64,000 nt of DNA from NCBI GenBank assembly GCA_028023455.1, contig JAQFVV010000036.1, forward strand, positions 4,647,576-4,711,575, read 5' to 3'. This DNA comes from Epiperipatus broadwayi. Its lineage: Eukaryota; Onychophora; Udeonychophora; Euonychophora; Peripatidae. A model generated the notes under the pieces. The model saw only the letters and a program-made list of their open reading frames with translations, was not told the DNA's origin and searched no databases. Position numbers and translations under genes: made by a program. Shown here piece after piece: positions 23,961 through 37,619 of the stretch (positions are counted from its first letter, which is position 1; the number at the start of each line of letters is the position of its first letter).

Positions 23961-26275
23961 ATGGCGAAGGTAACATTAAAGATTATTACGTTAAAATGTA
24001 GATTAAACTTTTTAAATGCCTGTCGTGATTTAGAAGTTTTCCCGAATTGCTGTTTAGTAGAAATAAACAAATCTTGCAAATTATCAGATAAAATTACTAA
24101 CGATATAAAGGAAATTATTTTAAAGAATATAATTAAGCAATGCAAATGTTTGCTATTTCGTCAACGGAAATATTTAACAGCTTTAAATCATTTTATTTTG
24201 ATGAAAAATTGTGATGATTGGTTTAACTATAAGTGTTTTTGTCAAAAAAATTTTGATAATTTTTATTTAAAAAATGTTGATATATTTAACAAGAAAATTG
24301 AACATTTGTTTCATAAAAATTTTCCGGATAAAATGAATGATCAAAATTATGTGAACTTGTCTGGTATAAATTTGGATTTCAGTCAAAAATATATTTTAAA
24401 TTTTGGATCGAAATATGTTGGTGGTAGATGGAAAGATTGTAATCTTGAATTGAATTCTGCAATAGAACATTCATTTAGTATGATTAAGTGTGATGCGAAT
24501 ATTTGTAATAACATTGTTAAAGAAGTTAAAAATAAAAACTTTAAATATAATAGGAATGATAAATGGTTAAGTCAAATTAATAAATTTAAAAGTTTCCTAT
24601 TAAATAATGACTTAGTGTGTTTAAAGGAGGACAAGGGCCTTCGTATGTGTTTGTTTACAAGAGCGAAATATGATGAAAAAGTTATGGATCAAATGAAAAA
24701 GCTTAAATTTCAAAATAGTGAAATAATAAATGTTGATACATCTCGCATGAAATTTATAAATGAAATTTTAAAAAAAGCTTAGAATAAAGCTATTGATAGT
24801 CATACATATTATAACTTATATCCATCATCTGCTATTTGCCCTAGGATATTTTCGAATATAAAGCTACATAAAGAAAATTATCCATTGAGATTGATGGTTG
24901 ATTTTGGTGGTGCATATTATTATCAAACATGTAGATATATTGAATTATTACTTCAAGATATTTTAGGTATTGGAGAATATACTGTTTTATCATCGTTTGA
25001 TTTTGTAGATAAAATTAAGAATATAAATATAGATTTACATGACACAATTTGTACTTTTGATATAAATGAAATGTATGGATCAATAGATAGAATAGAGTCA
25101 ATTAATATTATTTATAATGCTCTTGTTTCAAAAAATGTAAAGTCTGATATTATAAATTTTATTATAAAAGTATTGCAGTTTATTGATAAAAATATTTATG
25201 TTAATTTTAATAATGAATATTATAAAATGAATTTTGGTTGGCCAATGGGTCTTCCTGCTGTTGCTCAAATTTGTAATTTTGTTATATCAACATATGAAAG
25301 TAAAATTTTAAAACAATTGAAATATCAAGAAATTAAAGTATATCATAGATATGTGGATGATGTTTTTATTTGTGGAAAACAAGAATTAATAATCAATTTA
25401 TTTAATGAATTAAATGAGATTAAGGATATAAAATGGGTTATAACTAAAGAGAAATACAATTCCATAAAATTCTTAGATATTCAAGTTACTCTTAATGATT
25501 ACAGTTTGGATTATCTTATGTTAATTAAACCAATTGAAACTAGAGGTTTTATTCCATATGAATCACATGTACCTATGTGTCATAAGCTGTCTGGATTGAA
25601 ATCATTCTTATTTCGAAATGAAAAATTATGCAAATATTCTAGTGATAAAATTAAAAATGTACATTTATTTTTTAATGACTTGTTGAAAATTGGTTATTAT
25701 AAAAATGCTATTGCTAATATTATTAAAGGATTTAAAAGAAACCAACACTATAATAAAATTAAAAATAAAAATATCAAAATGAAATGGATTTCAATGCCAT
25801 TTATATCAGATGAGCAGGTCAAGTTTATTAGGAAAATTTATAATGGTTTGTGTCATATTTCTTTTTTGTCTACAAATAACATAAATAGATTGCTTAATAA
25901 TTCTAAAATTCAAAGTTTAATCAAAATTCTATTATATATAGATTGATATGTGGATGTGGCGTACAATACATTGGTGAATCTAAGTGTACATTTGAGAAGA
26001 GAATAAAAGAACATATGCTTTTATATAATAGAATTCAAAAAGAGAATCAATATGGAACAGATGTAAATAAACCTTCATCATCTGTTATATTTGATCATAA
26101 TAAATCTTGTCAATATGGATTTAAATTTGATTATAAAAATATGAAAATTATTCAAATTGAACGTTGTCATAATAAACGTAAAATAAAAGAGGCTATGTTG
26201 ATTTCAAGAAATCGTCAAAGGTTAATGAATCGCCAGTCATCAAATGTTAAGATAACAGAATTGTGGGAAATCTGA
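23961..26275 (+). pseudogene. Penelope-like element copy F, nearly full-length RT + GIY-YIG
   Basis: Best copy in the window. It would encode a reverse transcriptase with a C-terminal GIY-YIG nuclease that copies its RNA at a cut chromosomal site. The first ATG after an in-frame TAA is at 23961. The N-terminal part has NLSGINLDFSQKYILNFGSK and LKEDKGL. The RT has MVDFGG (24892), TFDINEMYGSID (about 25055-25090), GWPMGLPAVAQ (about 25240) and YVDD (25350-25361). The nuclease has ICGCGVQYIGES, with YIG at 25967-25975, plus RIKEHM and HNKRKIKEAM. Lesions: TAG at 24780-24782 in the same frame (copy C has AAG), and loss of one 8-bp AAAATTCA unit near 25905 that shifts the frame before the nuclease. 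Otherwise about 770 codons, the usual length for the family. The lesions make it inactive as it stands. Confidence 0.93.
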
Positions 26276-26470
26276 ATTGAACTATGGGTATTGTTAAGGG
26301 TTGTCTCGTTTTGATTTTTCAACATTATATAGTTGATAAAGACTACACAGTGTATAGTCGAAAGTACTTCTAAAAGAATATAATTTATATAAATTGTACT
26401 GTATTTTGATATATATATTGATTTGTATATTACATATATTGTGAAACAAATACAGATATCAAACTTTATA
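26276..26470 (+). other. 3' untranslated region of Penelope copy F
   Basis: It matches the 3' region of copy E almost base for base up to the ATCAAACTTTAT block, then runs directly into the giant palindrome. It contains the motif annotated at 26325-26388. Confidence 0.85.
26325..26388 (+). ncRNA. Hammerhead-like motif, Penelope copy F
   Basis: Same blocks as copy E: TTGATAAAGACTAC, TATAGTCGAAAGTACTTC, CTAAAAG. The helix II loop is CACAGTG instead of CAAAGTG. Core and arms are intact. Confidence 0.55.
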
Positions 26471-28454
26471 TATTCTAACCGTGCCCGCCGTCGACCTCGC
26501 ACCTCCACTTACAAATAAATAGATTACTATATTTAACGTCACCGTGTTCTAGCTCTAATAATTAAATATTACATTAAAAATGTTTTACTAGCTCAAATTT
26601 CTTAAAAATTAACTTAGGTTCTGTTTTAAAGTAAATTAACATAAAGATTTAATGTATTCATGAGACGAGAAGTGGAAATACGAGTTGGCAAGGTAGATCA
26701 CATTGAGCCAATATCCCACAGGATACCACCTCAATGGCATAAGAACACTATTCCCCCTTTATACTATTATTTCAAATAATAACTACATAGTATTCTTATG
26801 ACTTTCGCAACGTCTACTTACTAAGACTCATTTAATAACTATAATATTAATTCTGTTATCTTTAATAATAATAATCATCATCTAGCTCAATAAATTATAA
26901 TCTCAGGTTCTTAATCTTTATTTATACTTCAACAAAATGCGGTAGCACACATGGTAAGGGATTTTATGCCATATCTACTACACTGCAATTAATAACAATA
27001 ATGATTACAATCTTTCTTACTTAATCAAATTGGTATAAATTTCTTTTATTGCAAATTTATTACCATAATAAATCAATCAATATCAATATCATCTTTTGTC
27101 TTTAAACAATAAAGTAAACTAAGAAGTGGTAGTGTTTAGATAATCTTATAAATAAAGTAAGTGGCAGTTAATAGCATATAATTTATCAAAATATTAGGAT
27201 AGTGGATTTATGACCAATAACTTAATGCAATTTTATAATTACTTAATTATAAGAACAACAATAATAATTAAGATTAAACATATTTTTAGTTATCTTTTGT
27301 GCAAAATGTACTTCAGTGGTTGTGAAAACACTCTGTGAATTTGTACCATGATGTAGTGAAAAACAATACCCAGACACAAGTTTTAATAAAACAAATTTAA
27401 CAAAGTTTATTAACATCAAATAAATTTAAGTAAAAATAAAACAAATCTATTTACATCTTATTTACAACGGATATCCTTCTTTCCTTACACATGACAAATG
27501 TTAATTCTACAATTTTGTACTTCTTTATAGTTAATCCAATCATTATACATTTTAAAAAATTATTTTAGTTATTTTCTTTAGGTTTATCACACTATTTATT
27601 TGAACTACTTATGGGTAATAACATTTTTTACCTTTTAAATATACTAAATTTACAATATTCTAAATTATTTTTGTGGATCAATATTTTATAACGTCACACT
27701 TTATAATCAATATGGTCTTAAAAAAAAATTTAAATTTCTTGTTACTTTAAACAAATTGCACAACATATTATTAAATATTATGATTAACTTTAATGTTTAT
27801 TCTCCCATGCTCATATAAATTATAATGCGTTTTTGCATAAGCCATACTCCTGTATAATATTATAATGTGTTTAAATATCACCCTGTTACAATTTCAAATA
27901 TATGATAATAATTATCGAGTGTTATAGTATTTTTAAATATGCAACACTTATCTCTTTAAAAATATAATTAATAATAAAAAGAACGTGAAAATATATTTTA
28001 ATATTTTATATATTTTCATTTGATATACTTTTACAAAAAATTATAGTTTATTTCTAAATTAAAATGATTCTATAACTTCTTCCATTATTTAGGACATCTG
28101 TATCTTTATTTCAATGGTTATAATCTATTCTTAGTTAACTCTTAACTATTCTTATTCCAAGTAAAATCGTAACATACATTCTAAAATATCTATTGTTTTC
28201 CCCTCAATAAAACCTATCATATACGATGTAGTAGCATGAAATACAGATTAAGATAGCGAAAGATGTATAGGATATTGGGAAGAAAGATGGATAACTTGTC
28301 TTCAATAATACTCTAAGAATGCATGGAACAGTGTGAACAGGTTCGACATTTATTGTCTATTAACCCTTAAGATAAGAAAATGATGTGGCAGCTATTTATT
28401 CAGCTTTACCAACCATCAAGTACAACTCATGCGAAATATAAGATAGCACTGTCC

Positions 28455-28565
28455 AAGACAACATGGGTATCAGTCGTAGGGCTACGTTAATTATGCTCAT
28501 TATCACCTATAAAACAAAATGTGGATCAGCCATAGGGCTATGTTAACTATGCTGATTCTCTCACA
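28455..28565. repeat. Short tandem duplication in the left palindrome arm
   Basis: Two roughly 60-70-bp copies share ATCAGTCGTAGGGCTACGTT and ATCAGCCATAGGGCTATGTT plus the following TATGCT block. They are diverged at several sites. Confidence 0.7.
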
Positions 28566-29479
28566 AAACTACTTATTTCCATTCCCTGTATCATCCTACA
28601 TTTTCATACATCATCTTTGTTTCCAAATCACCACTGTACTCCCAAGTCACTACTTAAATTCTCTCTCTAGATTTTCACTATATCAAGCATCGATAAAATA
28701 CGAACAACTTTTTAAAAAAAACAACAAACAAGATTCGCTACTATAAAATCATTTCTCTATCCCTTAAGAATAATTTATCTCGCTTTATAACACTGTATAT
28801 TCATCCTTTACGTTTTTTTTTTTTTTAAATAATATTCAAATATCCCAATAGGAAAAATTAATAGAAAATGTAATATAATCATCGATTATATTAAATTATT
28901 ATTTATCAACAAATAAAATGACTATCGTATGCATATTTTCAAAAATCTAATCACATCTCAAAATGTTTCAATGTGTTGTCTTAAATGCGTTTTACAATAA
29001 TAATAATAAAACTTTTGTACTACATTCATTTAATTTTCGGCTGATCTAAATAAATAAAACATACATTATATCATCAATAATTATAAATGTTACCAAAAAA
29101 ACAATTGTTATCTTCAGATTAGGCTTTGCAGTAGGCTTCTTTTCCTTCCTTCGAGCATCACAAATATACAATTACACACATACAATTTTATTAAAAAAAC
29201 ATTCAAAATCAAACATATTTCATATAATATTATATATACCAAAATTAATGTATTTTGTTTCCCTATCGTTTTCTGAAACCTAATGCTTATAATAATAATA
29301 AAAAATAATTCAAACCATAATTAAATATTTTTCTGATGGTAAATCTTGTTTAGTCCCATAATATTACTCTTCTTCTTTTATCTGAATGTTCTCCATTATG
29401 ACTCTCAAAGTTTTAAAATAACTTGGTTCATTTAATAAATTTGTTTAGACGATCTTTAATTTTAGCTTTTAGCATCAGA

Positions 29480-29990
29480 TTATTAAAATATATTTTAGTT
29501 AGTTCTCCCTCGAAGTTTTTTTTTTAATGTTCTGGCAAATATTCCCTCCACGCATCGATGCATCTTTCTCCTTTTTAATTAGACTACGAATATTTAATAC
29601 TTTAAGTACCAATTGCGTTTTATGGATCCAATATTTTTTATATTCCTCTTCCGTATTTTTCTTTATACAAATATTTCTCTTGAGCAAGCTTTATTTCATT
29701 CATTCTTAATTTTATGTACATTATTTTTTGATCTTTAACTTTTTTTTTTTTTCTAGAGTATACTTCTTTTTCGGGTCATCTTAAAGAAAGCAATTCCAAT
29801 AATTTTAATTTTAGAATTATATTTGTCCATTTATTCTTAGATGACTCATAATGATTTTTATATTTTATTCTCTTTCTGAACTTTGCACACACAGTCTTTT
29901 CATCTATATTACACGCGTAAAAGCAGTTTCCTTTGGATACACTATATAAGCGGTATCAATGAACAATATAAACAATTTTGAAATGTTATA
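29480..29990 (-). other. Interrupted open stretches in the left palindrome arm
   Basis: Minus-strand frames of about 50-60 codons occur here, for example a lysine-rich one at 29499-29687 and one with CNIDEKTVCAKFRKRIKYK near 29830-29910. I recognise no domain. They may be relics of a coding region in the 4.4-kb element. Confidence 0.25.
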
Positions 29991-31932
29991 AACTTTAAAA
30001 CTGGATTTAAAGAATCTATCCATATTTTTATACTGAAAATTCTGACTGTACTTCAATAGAATTCACTGGCAGGTTACGATTAAGTTAGTGATACATAATT
30101 TATGAAAACCTTTAAAATATTTATTTTACGACTCTCTCTATGATTTTAAAAATTGTCAGTTAATTTGTTCTAATGATATTATTAGAATTATATTGAAAAA
30201 ATTGAATAAATTGGAGAAAAGAAATTATTAGAGAGCTCAAAATTTTTACCTCTTCACTCGAGTCTGTCAATTCTTGTTCTCCTCGATTATACAATTAATT
30301 GGCGCGATTTTGGGAGTCTGCCAAGCTCTATTACTATTGGTCAATCCTACTTGGATTTATAAATAATTTTCTAAAGTTTTAAACTGATAATGTAACACTT
30401 AAACACTATCTAATTATTATTTAAAACTAATTATTATATTTAAATCAATTTAAACACTTTTAAAATAATTTTCAAAACAATATTTAATAAAATTATTCAC
30501 TATTTATTTTTATTATGATGTTTAATAAATTCTATCCATTTCTACTATAATATTAATTTATTCTAAGTTTTAAAGTTATTAAAATTGACTTAATAAATAC
30601 ATTTTTATTACTGATAGCTGTGTTACTTTAATATGGCCAGCTTTTACAACCATATGAGCAATTCTTTAATCTTTATTTAACTAATTTTTTAAATGATTTT
30701 ATGTATCAGGTATTTGCTTTAGCTTTAAATTGCACTTTACAGACTCTATAAATTTAATATATTCAATACATCAATAAATATATTCTCAAATTTAAAATTT
30801 TTTAGTAATTGACCATTATAACTATTTCTTGACCTATAGAAAAGGGTACAATATATATATATTGTGCCCTTGTCTGTAGGTCATAATAAGGTAGAAAGGT
30901 CAATTACTAAAAAAATTTTAAATTTTAAGTTATGCTTGTAGGATATATAAATAATAATAGGATAATTAGATTTTATAGTACAATTGAAAGCTGAAAATAC
31001 CTGGTATATAAAAATGTAATAAATTATTTAAAAGAAAACAGTTAAATAAAGCTTAATTACATCCTTGCTTATGGTTGTAAAAGCTGGCCATATAAAATAA
31101 TACAGCTATAAATAGTTTAAAAGTATAATAATAATTTGAATATAATATTTTAAAACTAATAAATTAAATAAATGCTAGATGTAGTGTTATAATTGTATTT
31201 AATAATCAAAATTAATAGAGTATATTTTATTAATAAACTTTAGGATGGTGAGAATTATGTTTAGTTTGACAAGTTTTAATTATTTTCCAAATTTTTATAA
31301 AACATATCAGTTTTGGTAATTTAGACCGAGACGTAAATAAAAAATTATTTGATAAAGTTAGTAAACACGTGACTGTATATTATATACCTTCACACACACG
31401 CTTGTTAAAATAATAATAAAGTTTGTGAATTTGAAACTAAATATAATTGCCATCGATCATTAAAGTAAAAGTTAAAATATTAAATATTGTTTTAATAATT
31501 GTTTTAAAAGTTTAAATAATTTTATAAAACTATAATTGAATTTAAAAATACTAGTCTAAATAATATTTTGAGACATGACGTCATCAATTCTTTATTTTAA
31601 AAAGTCTAATCTGTTATATATAACTAAATGTGTAAATTTGTTCGCGCTAAAGAAATCATTAACCAATCAACGGAGGTAAATTAGCAGACAAAATATAAGA
31701 ATTATACGAAGCGGGGGGAGAAGTAATGTGTAAGTGAAAGAGAAAGTAACACATTTTTTGTAGCTGATAACACCGTAGCTGGAAAAGTGATATAAATTTA
31801 AAATTTAGTATTTATTTTAAAAGTTCTTCTGTAACATATAATAAATTTTGACTGTTTCGACATGGATTGCTAATTTAAAAGTTATCTTACCAGGGAATTT
31901 TATTTAAGTTTAACCAAAACCCTACAGTAGAG

Positions 31933-32545
31933 ATGGAAGTACAAGGAAAATTACCTAAAAATATTGCTGAAGGAAAAATATTTGGAAATTGTCTTAATAC
32001 GGCTTTATTTATGCTCAACCAGAAACGTATTATTGTCACTCAGAGAAATATAATTGGGACGCTGTATGAAAACCTAAAGTGAAGTTACTTGCCATCAGAA
32101 AAAAAATTATGACGCACCAATTTTACAAGGCTAATTTAAAGTTATTTATTCTTCTCTATGGAAAAATTTAATATGCGTTTTTATTATAAAGAAAATAATG
32201 ATGAAGAAAGAATGTTTATCTTTTCAAGGAGAAACATTATTTAAAAATATAGTACCAGAATTTTAAAGTAAAGAAAAGTAAAGAAGAATATGAAAGTGCT
32301 ATTATATATTTTATAGAAGAGGAGCCGAAAACTTTATCTAATTAAAAATATTATAACGTATTCAATGGAGGAAATGCTTGATTTAAAAAATATAAAATTA
32401 AATTACTTAATGAAAATGGATCCAGGAAAACAGGAAAATTATTGAAGATTTAAATAAAGTACCTAGAAGATGCATCGGGAAAAAGTCGCGCGGGAAAAGA
32501 TTAGCAGACAATATTAGAAAAGAATATCAGAATTAATAATTGTGT
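31933..32545 (+). other. Interrupted open stretches in the right palindrome arm
   Basis: An ATG-started frame of about 50 codons begins at 31933 with MEVQGKLPKNIAEGKIFGNC and ends in TGA, and other open pieces follow to about 32545. No family is recognised. This could be the decayed gene of the palindromic element, but codon content is not convincing. Confidence 0.25.
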
Positions 32546-35447
32546 TCAATGTTATTAAAACCAAGGATTGTCATCTATGAATATTTATTAAACAGAGTAG
32601 TAATTGTTTTACTTTAAAATAGAACATTAAGTGACTGAAGAAGAAATAAAATTTTTTTTTTTTTTACTTTAATATGAACGATTTTCAAGCAAGTTCGATA
32701 AAGAAATACCGTAAATATAATTTAAATATTTTACTGATTATATTTAAAATATAAAATGCTATGTGAGATTAAGGAAAACATATAAACATAAATTTAATAA
32801 TAATGAGATTTAAATATAATAGCTTAATGGAATGATAGAAATATTGTTTTAAAAATAAAGTGTATGTATGGAAATCATATATCTACAAGAATTAATGGAA
32901 TGGTGAAGCCTACAGAACACGATCAAGAAGATAAAGATCGTTTTGGTAATTTTGATATTTATTTATAATGCATAATGTATTTTTTTTAGATCATCAATTG
33001 ATTAAGAATGATGTGTGAAAGTTTAAATTCTATGTACGCATTTTATACAACATTAAAACATAATATGAGATAGGAGTAATTTTAAATATGCATGCAATAA
33101 GTTATTTAAAGTATAATTAATAATATAATTCGACAGAACAATTGTGTGATTCTTTTGAACTTTCATGTTGTAAAGTATTCAAATATTTTAAAATAGTTTG
33201 TATATGATAAATATACGAGAAAAGTGGTAAAAGATTTTCTTAAAGAACAGTGGAATAGTTTTGGAAATAAATGAATTTTATTATTGTTAGAAATGTAGAT
33301 AGGAATTTGTCGATGTACTGTATAGAAAAATCTTGAGAAATAAGATCGGATAGTGACTTGGTAGTACTAGTGTAGAGGAAACCAAGATGATGTTTTGTTA
33401 AGAAATAAGAAAAATAAAGTATTTGGATCATAGTTAGTTTGTGTGATTTCAGTATAGCTAACTAAGCCCTATCACTGAACACATATATTTTTGGACAGTG
33501 TTTTTGCATATCTTTTAAACTTTTTGATGTTATATAAAGCTGAAGAAATAGCTTTAGCATCACTCCTATAATAGAGGTGGGTAGACAGATAAAGGTCACT
33601 CCTCTATAGTGTTTTTAATTCACTGTGCCATTATTGTCAAGGTTTATGACGGATAATATTATAGTTATATTTTGATCTTGTGCATCTATTTCGCTATCCT
33701 TGTTTCGTGAATCTGCATCGTCAGAAAGATATTTTTACAGAAATAATGAATAAAATAGAACTGAGGATATGTTATCGTTTAAGTAAGAATAGTTTATTTA
33801 CTGGAGTGTGTGAGAATTGTGTAACTTTGAAAGTGAAAGTACAAAATATCATAAAGAGAGAAAGAATCATATGATACAGTTTAAAATCAATTCGGAAATG
33901 AATATAAGATTTTTTAAAAGAGAAATCTAAACAAAGTTTTTTTTTATAAAAGTGATAATAAAATTTTAATGTTTGAAATAATTTTTAGAAAATAAATATT
34001 GCATATTTAATAAGAAATAATTCAATAATGTGTAATAGACATATATTTGTGCATGGTGTGTTAATAGTTGTAATTACCATCCGAAGTAAGGCTTGAATGA
34101 GTATATCAGATTAATAAACATCAGATAATGAACAATCAAACCGAATACCGAATATAGAAGAATGTTTGAATTAGTGGGATTCCATACAACTGATATAAAT
34201 CTAGAATTTTATTGTTTTGTAGAATGTTTAATACGAATGTAAAATTTGTAAAAATATAAATTTAATAATAGTAGGGATACAAAGTGCTAATAATAATTAT
34301 ATGATAAATACATTTTGTAACAAGCTAAATTATAATCAGAAACCCAATAATAATAATACTGTATTTTCTTAAGCATTTAAAAGATAAGAGTTAACTAGAA
34401 AAAATAAGTAGAAGTTTGATTTCAATTTTATAAACTAGTAAAATAATTTTATGATAGGAGAGTAAGGATATCCATGTACATAATATAAATATTGTTATTT
34501 GTTTATGTTATTAATAAACTTTGTTGTAAATTTATTTTAAAGCTTTGTGTCTTCGTTGTTATTTCTCCACATGGATGCATGATATCACAATACACTTATA
34601 ATTGCAATAGACATATAGTTGTTTGCACAAAAAGACTAAACCCAAAGTGTTATAATAATTTTGAAAATTTATTTGTATGATAAAATTAAAAGATCATAAT
34701 TATATCATTTATTGGTCATAAGTTGGTTGCCACAATGTTACATTAAAATATATGCTATTGTTGCCACACGTATTCTGTTGTCAGATTATTAAAATACTGC
34801 CACGTACGTAGTTATTTATTTCATTTAGGAAGAAATAAGATTATACTTATACTATTGTTGTTATTATTATTATTTAGTATTGTTAGTAACTGCGTAGTAA
34901 ATTTATGACATAAAATTCCCTTTTCATAGTTTACTACCGTAATTTTAAATCAGTTAGAATACAATTTATGAACCTGAGATTTGATTTTATTTTATTTATT
35001 CTATTTATTTACTTAATTTTATTTAATTGAGCTAGATTCTTATCACAAAGAATATTAAGACATGATTATTATTTTTATCGTAGTGAAAAGAGCTTAGAAA
35101 GTCATAAGAATACTATAAGTTAGTTGTTTAGAATAGTAAAAGGGGGAATAGTATTCTTATGCCATTGAGATAGTATCATGTGGATAATATCTCAATGTAG
35201 TCTATCTCATTCCCCGTATCGTCACTCCATGTCTCATGAAAATAATAAATATTTGTTAATTCAATTTTTAAAAATATAACTGTATTCGTGTTTTAAAAAT
35301 TAGAGCTAGTATTCATTTTAATTAATGCTGGATATTTCATTTATTTATTCGTTAAACTGAGCTAGAACCCGGAATATTCGTTATAAACAGTATATTTTGG
35401 GGTGAGGACGCGCGGGAAGAGGTTAGAATATATATATATATATATAC

Positions 35448-35808
35448 CACTCAAAGAAGTATGGAGAGATGTATGTTGGGAGTAACAAGAAGAGATCGAA
35501 AATGCAATGTATGGGTAAGAGAACAAGCGGGTGTTACTGACCTCATTGAAAAAATTAAAAGATTGAAGTGGAGTTGGGCTGGACATATTGCTAAAAAAGA
35601 TGATAATAGATGGACAATTGAAATTTTAAACTGGATTCCAAGAGATTATAAAAGACCCAGAAAGAGACCACATGTGAGATAGATGGATGAAATAAGAAAG
35701 TGTGCAGGGGTGATGTGGAGAAGAGAAGCTGAAGATCGGAGAAGATGGATTAAACTTGGAGAGACCTTCATCCTGCAGTGGATTGATAATGGTTGATAAT
35801 GATGATGA

Positions 35809-35815
<7 letters not shown>
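35448..35815 (+). pseudogene. RTE-like LINE 3' fragment (extreme 5' truncation)
   Basis: Starts at CACTCAAAGAAGTATGGAGA and covers only the C-terminus of the ORF2-like polyprotein: MERCMLGVTRRDRK, WSWAGHIAKKDDNRWTIEIL, KRPRKRPHVR. A TAG replaces a tryptophan codon in the RW motif at about 35680. It ends in GATGATGATG and an (AT)n run. Its protein blocks match the longer minus-strand copy at 37.6-38.9 kb. It is typical of LINE insertions that abort early. Confidence 0.9.

Positions 35816-35852
<37 letters not shown>
35816..35852. repeat. (AT)n microsatellite at a LINE tail
   Basis: Uninterrupted AT units follow the GAT-rich 3' tail of the RTE-like fragment. Confidence 0.95.
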
Positions 35853-35855
<3 letters not shown>

Positions 35856-35856
<1 letters not shown>

Positions 35857-36205
35857 CTGTTATAAATAAAAATGAAATAATTAAAGAGCTTGCTATTTTT
35901 AAAAAAATAATAATTCCAACCTAAAACATTTGATTATACAATTTTTTTTTATTCTTTTTTTATATACCTATGTTAGTGTGGGGTGAAAAATCTTGTAAAA
36001 TCAGACTAACATTATTATAAATGTAATGGGATCTAAACTGGTATAATATATTAAAAGCACATACAAATGCATTGTTTATATTAATGCCATGTATAAAAGT
36101 GATTATTATAATACTAATTTATAAAGAAGTTTGAATAATTATAACAGTATCATTATTTGAAAGAAATATAAATAAAAACTGAAAATTTATATACTTAATT
36201 TTAAT
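35856..36205. other. Non-coding AT-rich stretch
   Basis: Nothing recognised. Confidence 0.5.
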
Positions 36206-36206
36206 A

Positions 36207-36312
36207 CGTTGCATAGGCTTAAACCTGCATTTATATATGTGGAATTCGAACTCAGACTTTCACACGACCCACTACTCTCAGTGCCATCTCATATTGCTGA
36301 CCCACCTGATCA
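36207..36312 (-). mobile_element. tRNA-related SINE-like copy, without hammerhead
   Basis: On the minus strand it reads GGTGGGTCAGCAATATGAGA, then AAGTCTGAGTTCGAATTCC. The latter contains a pol III B-box-like GTTCGAATTCC. It matches the tRNA-related part of the hammerhead-linked repeat at 63140-63255, but no hammerhead follows on its 5' side. Confidence 0.75.
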
Positions 36313-36314
36313 CA

Positions 36315-37615
36315 TATTTAATTTTATTACATTTGTTTTAAAGATTTTTATATTAATGGATTTTTTTTTTCATTATAAAATATTTCACCTAAAAATATAT
36401 GTCATATTTTTACAATCTGTAGAAAATATTTATAATATAATATAAAACATGTATGCATAGAGTAAAATGTTGTTTTTTTAAAAAACATTTGCAAAGATGA
36501 CTAATGAAAACATTTCCAATTTAGACTGTTGAAACACTAGAAAAAAAACAAGTTAACAACATGTACAACACAAATATTTTCATTTTCTAATCATGGTTTT
36601 ACCTGTTAAACAAATAGTTTATTATAAGTTAAACAGCAATCATACAATCATTGAGAAACCCCCACAATTCAAAGGTAACTGTCATTTTTTTCTAAGATTA
36701 AGCAAACTCTCACAAGATTGATGATCTCAGATCCAAATCAATTAACCAAAATGGTATTTTTTATTATATCATAAAAGACAAGTTTTGTATCACTGAACAA
36801 TATTTTATGACTAGTATCAAATTTGTAAATATATAAGATTAGAGAAAGATATACATTTTGTAATTCTATTATTATGGATTTTAAACTTTCAATATGATTC
36901 AATCCATTTTCTCCTTACATGAATCATGAACAACTGGATAGAAATTAAAATAATTTGTTTGTTTAAAATAATTCTCTTACTTTCTAAGAAATGGCTAATT
37001 TTATTCATCAATTTACAAATTGATGATTTTAAAAAAATTAACTTTTTTGATTATTACTATTAATGATTTTTTTGAATTCCTGTTATAATTATTTATCTTT
37101 AATAAATGATTTTTAAGCCTCAACAACTTCATGTAATATATTATATTACCAGCAATTTTCAAACGGCTTATGAATAAGTATCTCTCTCAGTATCTTTCTA
37201 AATTTGTCTCTAATTTACAAAAATCAAATTAGTTTGAATTTATTTTGTGTAAGTTTAGTTTTATTTCAATTGATTTGGAGTTTAGCAGATATCATACTAC
37301 TTGTAGTCTAAGTGTAAGGTTCTTCTATTTTTAAGATCTATAGTTATTATTATTTACTTTATAATATAAGTATTAAAATACTTCTATAAGAAATAATCTC
37401 AATTCATAGTGCTACGTGAAATTAAATATCAACTCACATTCTCAAATGATAAAAAATTTTAGCTACACCAACTGTGAATAAAAATATAAAAGTCCAACTT
37501 TCAAGCAGAGAGTTCAGAAGGTATCTTTTGTTCTGGATACTGCAATGATGTTAAATAGTGAAATATTGTCATATTAAAACAAAAACATGGAATTTAAAAT
37601 ACCAATGATTAGTCT
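36315..37615. other. Non-coding AT-rich stretch
   Basis: No gene or recognised element. Confidence 0.55.
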
Positions 37616-37619
37616 TTTG

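Larger units (their letters stand above)
26471..35430. mobile_element. Giant imperfect palindrome, arms about 4.4-4.6 kb
   Basis: The ends are TATTCTAACC (26471) and GGTTAGAATA (35421-35430), and the centre is at about 30856 inside GGGTACAATA...TATTGTGCCC. Matching points between the arms include the GC-rich ends (26480-26510 vs 35395-35420) and a CCATTGAG/CTCAATGG plus AAGAATACTA block (26730-26800 vs 35100-35170). Further ones are an AACAAAGTTTATTAA plus GGATATCCTT block (27370-27490 vs 34450-34560), a GTAGGCTTC block (29130 vs 32905), a GTCTGC/ATTGGT block (30325 vs 31660) and a TATGGCCAGCTTTTACAACC block (30630 vs 31080). The arms have many substitutions and indels, so it is old. No long ORF survives. 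It could be a foldback-type DNA element or an inverted dimer of a 4.4-kb element. Confidence 0.8.
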
